Source: Gammaproteobacteria bacterium | GTDB lineage: Bacteria; Pseudomonadota; Gammaproteobacteria; Pseudomonadales; Pseudohongiellaceae | Length of the DNA: 19,621 nucleotides | NCBI GenBank assembly: GCA_016762995.1 | Contig: JAESUT010000120.1 | Location: forward strand, 1-19,621 | Direction: 5' to 3' | Shown here: positions 1-7,200 of the stretch, one piece after another | Layout of the letters: each line of letters begins with the position of its first letter | Position numbering within the stretch: position 1 is the first letter of the stretch | Position numbers and translations under genes: made by a program | The notes under the pieces: model-generated | Told to the model about the DNA's origin: nothing | Database searches by the model: none | The model's input: only the letters and a program-made list of their open reading frames with translations

Positions 1-1014
1 GAGTGGTCGCCATTCGGAGTACCAGCAGAAACAGCGGACAATGATGACCACAAAGTAGGCACAGAAACGCATTTCTATTTCGATTCTGCTATCGGCAATA
101 ATATCGTAGTTACCACCTAATTCGGCGAGTGGTTTTCCAAAGGCTTCTCTGCTAACTGAACGCTTGCACATCAGGTCCAAAGCCTTCTCTGCTGCGCCGA
201 TAGAACGCATACAGTGATGAATTCGGCCAGGTCCTAAGCGACCTTGTGAAATCTCAAATCCGCGGCCACGACCAAGGATAAGATTGCTCTGGGGCACTCG
301 GACATTGTGAAACTTAATATGCATATGCCCGTGAGGGGCATCGTCTCGCCCGAAAACATGCATTGGACGAATGACCTCTACGCCCTCAGCATCCATAGGC
401 ACGAGAATCTGTGATTGACGTGTATGCTTCGGCGCATCTGGGTCGGTGACGACCATGACAATCATGATCTTACAGCGCGAATCACCGGCACCTGAAATAT
501 AGAACTTCTCACCGCTAATTACCCACTCGTCACCGTCGAGCACAGCGCTGGTTGCAATATTCGTTGCATCCGAGGAGGCGACTCCCGGCTCAGTCATCGC
601 GAATGCGGAACGAATTTCACCCGCCAAGAGAGGTACTAGCCATTCTTTTTTCTGTTCTTCGGAACCATAGCGCTCCAACACTTCCATATTTCCAGTATCA
701 GGCGCACTGCAGTTAAAGGCCTCCGAGGCGAGCCTACTTCGACCCATGATCTCGGCCAGATGGGCATAATGCAGGTTAGATATGCCTGCACCACCTTGGC
801 TCTTTGGTAGGAAAAAGTTCCACAGACCTAACCTGCGTGCTTCCGCCTTCAAACTTTCCATAATTTCGTCTTGACGAGGTGTGTGCGACCAACGATCACC
901 AACACTCACTTCGTTGTGATACTCCTCTTCTACTGGCCCTACTTTGTCTTCGACGAAAGTACGTATCTTTTCACGTACTTCAACTAATTCTTCCGATAAT
1001 CCTAAATCCATCAT
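1..1014 (-). CDS. acyl-CoA dehydrogenase, C-terminus cut by window edge
   Basis: A flavin enzyme that introduces the alpha-beta double bond in acyl-CoA thioesters. The visible 338 codons hold the N-terminal helical domain, the FAD/substrate motif AFAMTEPGVASSDATN (about residues 137-152), WVISGEKFYISGAGD (164-178), the DDAPHGH and VRVP segments of the middle beta domain (224-241), and REAFGKPLAELGGNYDI (291-307), which starts the C-terminal helical domain. This pattern resembles the ACAD10/11-like branch rather than the short-chain enzymes. The start is ATG at 1014 or the adjacent ATG at 1011, behind GGGGAAGAG. The C-terminal catalytic region lies outside the window. From about residue 316 (base 69 down to 1) the frame stays open but the residues (RFCAYFVV..., Cys- and Trp-rich) no longer match the family. 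It is the last visible gene of the minus-strand acyl operon. Confidence 0.85.
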   Translation of the reverse strand, partial: MMDLGLSEELVEVREKIRTFVEDKVGPVEEEYHNEVSVGDRWSHTPRQDEIMESLKAEARRLGLWNFFLPKSQGGAGISNLHYAHLAEIMGRSRLASEAFNCSAPDTGNMEVLERYGSEEQKKEWLVPLLAGEIRSAFAMTEPGVASSDATNIATSAVLDGDEWVISGEKFYISGAGDSRCKIMIVMVVTDPDAPKHTRQSQILVPMDAEGVEVIRPMHVFGRDDAPHGHMHIKFHNVRVPQSNLILGRGRGFEISQGRLGPGRIHHCMRSIGAAEKALDLMCKRSVSREAFGKPLAELGGNYDIIADSRIEIEMRFCAYFVVIIVRCFCWYSEWRPL

Positions 1015-1068
1015 GATTACTCTTCCCCTAATCCAAATTGAAACTGACTGTCGTTTATCAAATAATGA

Positions 1069-1833
1069 TCAACTGGCAATAGTGCCACCACCGTCGATCA
1101 CGATTGTTTGTCCTGTAGTAAAGCTGCCGGCATCTGAAGCGAGGAAAACCGCAGCACCTGCGATCTCATCAGGCTCACCGATTCTACGCAGCGGATATTT
1201 GGCTACCGTAGCCTTATAGATCTCTGGATTATCCCAGAGCGCCTTTGCAAAATCTGTCTTTATAAGTCCGGGCGCGATGCAATTGACCCGAATATTCTTC
1301 GGCCCCCACTCGACCGCCAAGTTACGTGCGATCTGCATATCAGCAGCCTTCGATATAGCGTAGGCACCAAGCGCATCAGTCCCTTTGATGCCACCTATTG
1401 ACGACACGATGATCACGGCACCACCGCCAGTTTCAGCCATGCCAGGAAGTACTCGCTGACAAAGCCTGTGCACGCTGCCTATATTAGCATGCATTACCTT
1501 GTCGAATGCCTCGTCTGGAATATCCTGAGATGGGCCAAAGTAAGGATTCAGGGCTGCGTTGCAAACCAACACATTGACCTTCCCGAGTTGCTCCTCGGTC
1601 TTAGTAACCAGCTCCGTTAGCTGTTCCTTGTAATTGATATTGCAGGCTATTGCGATGGCCTCAAAACCTTTCTCTTGAATAGCTGCGGCAACCTCATCGC
1701 AGGCATCTTGATTGCGGCTAGATATGACTACTTTCGCGCCCTGTTCTGCCATCCGATTCGCGATTGCCAGACCGATGCCCTTGGTCGAGCCCGTTATAAT
1801 GGCCACTTTGCCTTGTAGACTAAATAAACTCAT
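1069..1833 (-). CDS. SDR family NAD(P)-dependent oxidoreductase (FabG-like)
   Basis: A classical short-chain dehydrogenase of 254 residues, the usual length. The Rossmann motif TGSTKGIG is at 14-21, and Arg40 after the second strand suggests an NADP(H) preference. The family NNAG appears as CNAA at 91-94. The catalytic set fits Asn117, Ser145, Tyr158 and Lys162 (YAISK), and the C-terminus has the usual DGG turn (247-249). The likely reaction is 3-ketoacyl or related hydroxy/keto interconversion, but the substrate cannot be read from sequence. The start ATG follows a good GGAGAG ribosome site. It lies 54 bases upstream of the acyl-CoA dehydrogenase and 67 bases downstream of another SDR, so a shared transcript in acyl metabolism is likely. 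No break or missing residue is seen. Confidence 0.9.
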   Translation of the reverse strand: MSLFSLQGKVAIITGSTKGIGLAIANRMAEQGAKVVISSRNQDACDEVAAAIQEKGFEAIAIACNINYKEQLTELVTKTEEQLGKVNVLVCNAALNPYFGPSQDIPDEAFDKVMHANIGSVHRLCQRVLPGMAETGGGAVIIVSSIGGIKGTDALGAYAISKAADMQIARNLAVEWGPKNIRVNCIAPGLIKTDFAKALWDNPEIYKATVAKYPLRRIGEPDEIAGAAVFLASDAGSFTTGQTIVIDGGGTIAS

Positions 1834-1900
1834 GTTCTCTCCATTCTTTCAAAGCTAATTTTTGTTGATCCATAAAATGCAATCGGAGCAGCCGCTATTG

Positions 1901-2731
1901 TCATTCTGTCCAGGGTCGCTTTCCTTTTGAAATGCTAGTACCACCATCCACAGGTATTACCGTTCCATTAGTATAGGCGCCAGCTCGGGAAGCAAGATAG
2001 GTCACTATGCCCACAATCTCCTCCGGCTTACCCACGCGGTGCAGAGGACAGTCATCCTCTATATCTTGCTTATAGTGCTCGAACACGTAGTCGGTCATCC
2101 TGGATTCGAAAAAGCCAGGCGCTATCGCATTGACAGTAATATGACGAGGAGCCAAGTCCACTGCAAAACTACGCGTAAGATGATGCAACGCAGCCTTGCT
2201 TGCAGAATAGGCGAACGTAGGTGTTCGCTGAACAATCGGCACATGTATGCCGTCCATCGAGCCGATGTTGATTATACGAGAGGGGTCATCTTTACGTGCA
2301 GATTTGGATAATAGAGGAACAGCATCCCGCGTTAGAGAAAATACCGCCGAAAGATTTGTATTAATAACTTTTTCGAAACCCTCATCCGGATAGTCCTCGA
2401 GCTTCGCACCCCAATTTGCACCCGCATTATTAATTAGAATCGAAAGGCCACCCAATTTCGATTCAGAGAACTGCAAGAGACGTTCGCGATCCTCGCTCTG
2501 AGTAACGTCGGCTGCCAAAGACCAACATTCACCGAACTCAGATAGCTCGTCTAGTGCCATGTCGCATTTTTTCTGACTACGTGACGCTATAACCACTCGA
2601 GCTCCGTTACACAGGAGACCCTTTGCCATTGTTAGCCCTAAACCAGAACTGCCACCCGTAATTAGCGCCGTCTTCCCTTCTAGAGAAAACAATGAGGCCG
2701 TCACATAATTTTCTACGTCTTGATGTGACAC
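1901..2731 (-). CDS. RhlG-like SDR oxidoreductase
   Basis: A short-chain dehydrogenase of 276 residues. TGGSSGLG is at 25-32, NNAG at 101-104, probable catalytic Asn126, Ser158, Tyr175 and Lys179 (YSASK). From memory, NNAGANWGAKLEDYP and INIGSMDGI resemble Pseudomonas RhlG, the NADPH-dependent beta-ketoacyl reductase family, more than FabG. Arg51 after the second strand again points to NADP(H). A short insertion (PIVQRT, 165-170) separates the catalytic Ser and Tyr by 17 residues instead of 13. The start is GTG at 2731, overlapping by one base the TAG of the upstream reductase gene, which argues for translational coupling. The ribosome site is poor and no nearby in-frame ATG offers an alternative. 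The C-terminal tail (KGKRPWTE) is longer than usual. Confidence 0.85.
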   Translation of the reverse strand: MSHQDVENYVTASLFSLEGKTALITGGSSGLGLTMAKGLLCNGARVVIASRSQKKCDMALDELSEFGECWSLAADVTQSEDRERLLQFSESKLGGLSILINNAGANWGAKLEDYPDEGFEKVINTNLSAVFSLTRDAVPLLSKSARKDDPSRIINIGSMDGIHVPIVQRTPTFAYSASKAALHHLTRSFAVDLAPRHITVNAIAPGFFESRMTDYVFEHYKQDIEDDCPLHRVGKPEEIVGIVTYLASRAGAYTNGTVIPVDGGTSISKGKRPWTE

Positions 2732-3753
2732 TAGTCTTCGTCCGCCACTTTAATCAATTGCTTGCCGAAATTTTTACCCTTTAACATTCCACGAAAATAT
2801 TTCGGTGCGTTTTCTAGATCCACACCGACACTCTCTCTGTATTTTAATCGGCCGTCTTGAATCCAACTGCCTAGTTGTCGAGTCGCCTCTACCCATCGGT
2901 CGCGCCATTCGGTCACGACAAAAAATCGATTCTCTGGCTCCGGATTCAGCTTCTTGAGTATGCGCATTGGCGTCTCTGAATTCGCTATATCTTCATCGTT
3001 GTAATTTGAAATATAACCACAAATAGGCACTCGCGCTCCCGGGTTTAATAGTGGCGCAACAGCCTTGGTTACATCACCCCCAACATTCTCAAAATAGATA
3101 TCCACACCATCAGGACAAGCCGCGGCAAGCTCTTGGGCGAAATTGTCCGCTTTGTAGTCTATGCACGCGTCAAACTTCAGCTCTTCTTTTACATAGCGGC
3201 ATTTCTCTGGCCCACCAGCAATACCTACAGCACGCAAACCTTTGATCTTCGCGATCTGTCCCACAGCAGAGCCCACGGCTCCCGACGCAGCAGCCACCAC
3301 CAAGGTCTCTCCGGGCTGCGGTTTACCTACTTCTATAAGGCCAAAGTAGGCAGTTCTGCCCGGCATACCAACGACGCCTAGGTGAGCCGAGAGACTGCCG
3401 TTATTTAAATCCACCTTCATTAAACGTGGATCATCGGCGTTCACCACGAGGTGCGACTGCCAGCCCATATGAGCCGCGACAGTATCGCCCTCTACAAAAT
3501 CAGGCGAAGTGGACTTAATCACTACGCCGCTCGATTCACCCGTTATCACATCGCCAATCTGCAAAGGATCGGCATAGGATTTAACGTCATTCATTCGACC
3601 CCGCATATAGGGGTCTAGTGATAGCCAGCAAACCCGGATCAATATTTGATTGTCTACCAATTCAGGTATGTCGAGCTCGCGGAAACCAAAGCTGTCGTCA
3701 CTAGGTTCTCCGACTGGCCGCTGCGCCAGATATACTTGGGTATTTTTTGTCAT
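2731..3753 (-). CDS. NADP-dependent medium-chain reductase, CurA/leukotriene B4 dehydrogenase type
   Basis: A zinc-free medium-chain dehydrogenase/reductase of 340 residues, the usual length. It has the N-terminal LSLDPYMRGRM (45-55) and GMPGRTAYFGL (129-139) signatures of the alkenal/prostaglandin reductase group, a nucleotide-binding glycine motif AAASGAVGSAVG (154-165), FENVGG (221-226) and GYISNYN (246-252). Family members reduce the C=C bond of alpha,beta-unsaturated ketones and aldehydes with NADPH, as CurA does in E. coli. The specific substrate here is unknown. The gene lies between the aminotransferase (51 bases upstream) and an SDR whose GTG start overlaps its stop codon, so it is part of the minus-strand acyl operon. 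No structural zinc cysteines are visible, as expected for this branch. Confidence 0.88.
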   Translation of the reverse strand: MTKNTQVYLAQRPVGEPSDDSFGFRELDIPELVDNQILIRVCWLSLDPYMRGRMNDVKSYADPLQIGDVITGESSGVVIKSTSPDFVEGDTVAAHMGWQSHLVVNADDPRLMKVDLNNGSLSAHLGVVGMPGRTAYFGLIEVGKPQPGETLVVAAASGAVGSAVGQIAKIKGLRAVGIAGGPEKCRYVKEELKFDACIDYKADNFAQELAAACPDGVDIYFENVGGDVTKAVAPLLNPGARVPICGYISNYNDEDIANSETPMRILKKLNPEPENRFFVVTEWRDRWVEATRQLGSWIQDGRLKYRESVGVDLENAPKYFRGMLKGKNFGKQLIKVADED

Positions 3754-3804
3754 TTTCTATCCAGTTTTGCTTGTTTTTTAACCGAGCAGAACAGTCTACT
3801 TTAC

Positions 3805-5007
3805 TCAATGCCTCTGAACAACTGAAGCCAGCGCGCAATCCAACAATTCCAGCCCCTTAGCTATCTCGGCGTCTGTCACAATCAATGCTGGGATCAATCG
3901 TATAATCCGATTTCGTGTTGGAGTAATCAATAATCCCCTTCTTAGTGCAGCTTCTGTCACTTTAGTCACCAGATAATCCGAGTCCAATTCAAATGCACAG
4001 AGCAGACCTTTTCCTCGAATCGGCCCAATTAGCTGCGGGTATTTCTTTCTCAGGTTACAAAGACCATCAATCATTAGCTCCCCAGATCTAGCAACCCTAT
4101 CCGCTATTTTTTCACTCAGTAAATAATTAACTACTGCAGTTGCCACAGCGCAGGCAAGTGGATTACCACAAAATGTACCTCCGTGATCACCCTTTTTTAG
4201 CTGTTTATCTACGCTAGCAGAAACCGCAAATGCAGCGAAAGGAAAACCACCAGCAATACCCTTTCCCATGGTCATGATATCGGGAGCTATGCTTACCTTG
4301 CTGTGCTCAATCGCGAAAAATTTTCCTGTCCTACAGAATCCAGTTTGAATCTCATCTATGATAAGCAGAATACCTCGCTCCTTGCAGAGAAGAGCAACGG
4401 CGGAGAAATACTCATCACTCGGTATTCTCACCCCTCCCTCTCCCTGTATGGGCTCTAAGATTACGGCCGCTGTTTTCTCGTCCAGGGCAGCAGCAAGAGC
4501 AGCGATATTTCCGAAAGGCACAAAACAATTTCCCTCCAGTGCGGGCAAAAATTGCTCAGCATTATCTCTGCCGCCAGAAACAGAAAGGGTATTGAATGTC
4601 CTGCCGTGAAAAGATGCCAGGGTAGAAACGACTTTCGATTTTCCAGTAATTTTTCTCGCTAGCTTAATCGCCGCGTCGTTCGCCTCCGCGCCACTATTCG
4701 CAAAATATATTTTCTCAAGATTATCCGGGAGAACCTTATTCAGAATCTCCAATAATTTTGCCCTTGGAGGAGAATAGGTGAAACCAGAATTCGGGTTCTG
4801 TATGATTTTTTTAGCTTGCTTAGTGATCGCATCCGTTATCAAGGGATGTGAATGCCCAAGACACGTGACTCCCCAGCCCGAGGTAAAATCCAGATATTTT
4901 TTTCCATCCTCATCCCAAACCAAACAACCTTCGCCACGCTCTATCGCAATAGACTGCCTATTACAGAATGTAATGCCCAGACGGTCTTCTATTTCTATAC
5001 TACTCAT
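3805..5007 (-). CDS. class III aminotransferase (ArgD-like, PLP-dependent)
   Basis: A fold-type I PLP enzyme of 400 residues, typical of acetylornithine/succinylornithine aminotransferases. Visible motifs are NSGAEAND (104-111, cofactor phosphate loop), FHGR (133-136, ring stacking), IIDEIQTG (216-223, Asp218 to the pyridine nitrogen), the Schiff-base lysine Lys249 in MTMGKGIAGGFP, and GGTFCGNP (276-283). It would transfer an omega-amino group from an ornithine-like donor to 2-oxoglutarate or the reverse. The gene is not in an arginine operon: it follows a GNAT gene by 3 bases and precedes acyl-handling reductases. It may therefore act on another omega-amino substrate, so the symbol argD is not assigned. 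GGAG eight bases upstream supports the ATG. Confidence 0.88.
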   Translation of the reverse strand: MSSIEIEDRLGITFCNRQSIAIERGEGCLVWDEDGKKYLDFTSGWGVTCLGHSHPLITDAITKQAKKIIQNPNSGFTYSPPRAKLLEILNKVLPDNLEKIYFANSGAEANDAAIKLARKITGKSKVVSTLASFHGRTFNTLSVSGGRDNAEQFLPALEGNCFVPFGNIAALAAALDEKTAAVILEPIQGEGGVRIPSDEYFSAVALLCKERGILLIIDEIQTGFCRTGKFFAIEHSKVSIAPDIMTMGKGIAGGFPFAAFAVSASVDKQLKKGDHGGTFCGNPLACAVATAVVNYLLSEKIADRVARSGELMIDGLCNLRKKYPQLIGPIRGKGLLCAFELDSDYLVTKVTEAALRRGLLITPTRNRIIRLIPALIVTDAEIAKGLELLDCALASVVQRH

Positions 5008-5010
5008 CTT

Positions 5011-5796
5011 CTAATCTCCACTATTGCTGGTTTTGTGTTTCCCGACTCGGTACCAATACGAGTACGATTTCTTGAAGCCTAGCTTTTGGTACAAATTAAT
5101 TGCTGCTTGATTTGATTCTTCCACCTGCAAATACGCAAATCTGGCGCCTTTCGCGACCCCCCAAGACAGCAGAGAGTTAATAGTCTCTAAGGCATGGCCT
5201 CTTTTTCTGTGCTCACATGCTGTAGAGATGCCAAACAAACCCATCGACTGATTAGCAAACACCGCCATACCACTACTGAGTAAAACCCCATTGATACCGC
5301 GTTTGAGCAAGAACAAATGCGACAAGCCGCTCTTCTCTAAGAGAGTTTTGTGCACTTCAATTTTCTCGAAGTCCCTGCCAGTTAGGGTGTACCAAGCTTG
5401 CAGCCACGCCCCAACGTCCATCTTCTCTACAAGACCATTATCCTTGTGCACGTTTGTCTCCAATGTGTTTTCAAAATCAAACAACATAGAGAGCGTCGGC
5501 GCCTGCTTCTCATACCCTCGTGCCTCGAGAGCACTATCAATGCCCCTTAGTGAGTCAAGCGACACTCCTGTGGGCTGAACAATCCTCACAATCGGTACGG
5601 CATTTCTTTTTGAGAAAAATTTCTCGGCGGCACCTACTAATTTTTCTGTTTCAATCTCAGCGTAAGGATAGAGATTCAATGAGTTAGAGCGGCGATCTGT
5701 GCCGTTGGAATACCTCAGCACACCGAAAGGCAACTCTTCCTCCTCAAGGGCCGGCCAAGCATGTCTCGCCGCATTCTCCATCTCTATCACGTTCAT
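5011..5796 (-). CDS. GNAT family N-acetyltransferase
   Basis: A 261-residue acetyltransferase, long for GNAT because the N-terminal part is a separate domain with the WPALEEEE...RYSNGTDRRSNS signature (14-39) seen in two-domain GNAT proteins. The C-terminal catalytic domain has the acetyl-CoA pyrophosphate loop HRKRGHA (196-202) and the closing LYQKLGF (235-241). The acceptor amine is unknown. Start choice: the ATG at 5796 is preceded by AAAGGGG seven bases away, and the overlapping ATG at 5801 reaches a stop at its third codon. The gene heads the minus-strand operon, with the aminotransferase start three bases after its stop. That pairing suggests the two act on the same amine or amino acid (inference). 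Confidence 0.85.
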   Translation of the reverse strand: MNVIEMENAARHAWPALEEEELPFGVLRYSNGTDRRSNSLNLYPYAEIETEKLVGAAEKFFSKRNAVPIVRIVQPTGVSLDSLRGIDSALEARGYEKQAPTLSMLFDFENTLETNVHKDNGLVEKMDVGAWLQAWYTLTGRDFEKIEVHKTLLEKSGLSHLFLLKRGINGVLLSSGMAVFANQSMGLFGISTACEHRKRGHALETINSLLSWGVAKGARFAYLQVEESNQAAINLYQKLGFKKSYSYWYRVGKHKTSNSGD

Positions 5797-5839
5797 TTCA
5801 TTTCCCCTTTACTACATAGTGCTCTATCAAAATAACGGC

Positions 5840-5878
5840 AAAAAAAAACCCCTAAGGCCGAAGGCGCTTAGGGGTTTT
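5840..5878 (-). terminator. strong intrinsic terminator of the small-ORF unit
   Basis: An 8-bp perfect stem CCCCTAAG (5849-5856) / CTTAGGGG (5867-5874) with an inner GCC/GGC pair set closing a GAA loop. It is flanked by nine A on the left and TTTT on the right, so on the minus strand the hairpin is followed by nine T, a textbook intrinsic terminator. Four extra A-T pairs can extend the stem. On the plus strand only TTTT follows, giving a weaker signal. It ends any transcript from the 40-codon frame or the ABC operon before the acyl operon begins. Confidence 0.93.
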
Positions 5879-5896
5879 GATATTCTTATCTACTAA

Positions 5897-6019
5897 TTAG
5901 ACAAAACCACGGCTCTCCGGCAAGGATGCAACTGTCGCGCGCGCGAGGCGGCGGGCGGCTGCATTCATTGCAGCTACTGCCTGTCGGGGTGATACTTGCT
6001 GTGGGTTCAATTTGTACAT
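5897..6019 (-). CDS. putative 40-residue small protein in its own transcription unit
   Basis: A short frame from ATG at 6019 to TAA at 5897. The product begins MYKLNPQQVSPRQAV and ends ASLPESRGFV. It is rich in Ala and Arg, basic, with a probable amphipathic helix in the middle (about 11-32) and no membrane segment or Cys. I do not recognise it. Support comes from its surroundings: a TTGACA/TAAAGT promoter ends 39 bases before the ATG, and a strong terminator lies 22 bases after the stop. The ribosome site is weak (TTAGAG about 8 bases upstream), so the RNA itself could be the functional product, a roughly 200-base small RNA. A third reading is a terminal gene of the ABC operon by read-through. 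Confidence 0.6.
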   Translation of the reverse strand: MYKLNPQQVSPRQAVAAMNAAARRLARATVASLPESRGFV

Positions 6020-6057
6020 CGTCTAACTCTAAGTTACGGGGTACTTCTAGGGGTGGA

Positions 6058-6086
6058 ACTTTATTGGATTGGGGTTAGGCTGTCAA
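6058..6086 (-). promoter_or_regulatory. sigma-70-like promoter for the 40-codon frame
   Basis: On the minus strand: -35 TTGACA (6081-6086, perfect consensus), a 17-base spacer, then -10 TAAAGT (6058-6063, four of six). The predicted start is near 6051, giving a leader of about 32 bases. It lies just after the stop of the 77-residue gene, outside any coding region. Confidence 0.75.
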
Positions 6087-6099
6087 TAGAGACCTGATC

Positions 6100-6333
6100 C
6101 TAGACATCCCCCGCGTCATTTACCCTTACCCTGGCATTCTCATTTTCGTTTTCGTTTTCTCGCTCCCTAAAGCCCTCGAAGTTGTTTAGATTGAGATCGA
6201 AATAGGGGTTCTCAAACTCAATAACTCTAGCTTCGCGACCAGTAATCATACCCTCTGCCACCAAGACCACCATGTAGACAATAAGTGTAGTCAGCAATAG
6301 CGTATAACGGTTTCTGAGTATTAAATCTTTCAT
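6100..6333 (-). CDS. small single-pass membrane protein with Glu-Asn repeat
   Basis: A 77-residue protein I cannot name. One hydrophobic helix spans about residues 11-30 after a basic N-terminus, so the tail is probably outside the cytoplasm (inference from the positive-inside rule). The tail contains four Glu-Asn dipeptides (59-66) encoded by a degenerate tandem hexamer, followed by a charged end. The ATG is preceded by AGGA with seven bases of spacing, and the frame starts 12 bases after the permease stop. It is therefore the fourth gene of the gntR-ABC operon and may be an accessory or sensory subunit of the transporter. No conserved enzyme motif is visible. Confidence 0.7.
   Translation of the reverse strand: MKDLILRNRYTLLLTTLIVYMVVLVAEGMITGREARVIEFENPYFDLNLNNFEGFRERENENENENARVRVNDAGDV
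6136..6159 (-). repeat. degenerate tandem hexamer, four units
   Basis: Plus-strand units ATTCTC, ATTTTC, GTTTTC, GTTTTC in direct succession inside the 77-residue gene, encoding (Glu-Asn)4. Since the unit is six bases, gain or loss would change protein length without shifting the frame. Confidence 0.8.
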
Positions 6334-6345
6334 GGCATTTTCCTA

Positions 6346-7200
6346 TTAGTCCGTAAAGCGGCGCATGAATACTGCGCCCGCGATCAGAATAGCGCCCACA
6401 ACTATCCCAAAGAGCGTGTCGTAATTAAAAATCCTCTCGAATATGTTTTGAAATTCGAAGATTAGATACTGGTTTGGGTCGGATGCACGCGACGCCACCC
6501 AATTCGCCAAGTACTGCGTACCGAATATGAAATCCTCGAGAAACCCTACGAGTATAAAAACACCACCAGCCCATAGTAGAGGCGTCTTCTTTGCGAATGC
6601 AGAGAATAAAAGCAACCAACCCATCGAAGGCAATAACCAGAGCGACGCTACAATGGCGGAAATATAGATGAGCACCAAACTGGCGATGGCAGCTAGAAAC
6701 ATCCAGCCTATTCCAACCAGATCTATATCGTTGCTGATCCCCAGAATCGTCAGCCAAACCATAGCGATTAAGTACATCGCAAAAATAATCAGCACATAAA
6801 AAATTGGCGCGACCACGACGATTGCAACGATCTTAGAAAGCACTGTTTGAAAATTCGAGACAGGCATGGACTGCCAAAACAGGATACTCATCTCCTTTCG
6901 ATCTTGGAATAATGTATTAATCAGGTAAATCACACTGCATATATAGAGTGTCAAAATGAAGGGAATGCCCAATAACATAAAGAATGGCGCCATATCGAAC
7001 GGCGACAAACCATCAAATAGAACCGACACATAACGCAGTCCCTCCGCCAACTGGCTCTGATCTATCTGAGTAGCTACCCATGTCGCCGCCACTAAAATAA
7101 GAAAGGCGACTACAGCGGGAGCACCAATGAATAAATTTCGATGCTCGAGCACCTCGCGCTTTAGGAGCCCGTAGAATTGAAGTAGTGCGAATTTATCCAT
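6346..7200 (-). CDS. ABC-2 type transporter permease
   Basis: A 284-residue integral membrane protein with six probable helices (about 26-46, 72-96, 123-150, 162-190, 195-221, 263-279), the layout of ABC-2 export permeases. A cytoplasmic loop after helix 2 has FQDRKEMSILFWQSMPVSN (98-116), the conserved coupling region of this family. Its start overlaps the ATPase gene stop by 8 bases, so the two are surely co-translated as one exporter. With a GntR/YtrA-type regulator in front, the arrangement is like Bacillus ytr-type operons, which respond to cell-envelope stress or peptide antibiotics. The actual cargo here is unknown. Confidence 0.88.
   Translation of the reverse strand: MDKFALLQFYGLLKREVLEHRNLFIGAPAVVAFLILVAATWVATQIDQSQLAEGLRYVSVLFDGLSPFDMAPFFMLLGIPFILTLYICSVIYLINTLFQDRKEMSILFWQSMPVSNFQTVLSKIVAIVVVAPIFYVLIIFAMYLIAMVWLTILGISNDIDLVGIGWMFLAAIASLVLIYISAIVASLWLLPSMGWLLLFSAFAKKTPLLWAGGVFILVGFLEDFIFGTQYLANWVASRASDPNQYLIFEFQNIFERIFNYDTLFGIVVGAILIAGAVFMRRFTD

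Noticed and set aside
1069..1219. Plus-strand 91-residue frame at 944-1219
   Set aside because: Antisense to the acyl-CoA dehydrogenase start and the SDR end; low-complexity product with no family features.
5813..5841. Promoter for the acyl operon (TTGCCG, 17 bases, TATGTA)
   Set aside because: The -10 matches only three of six, and the predicted start would fall inside the GNAT ribosome site. Too weak to list.
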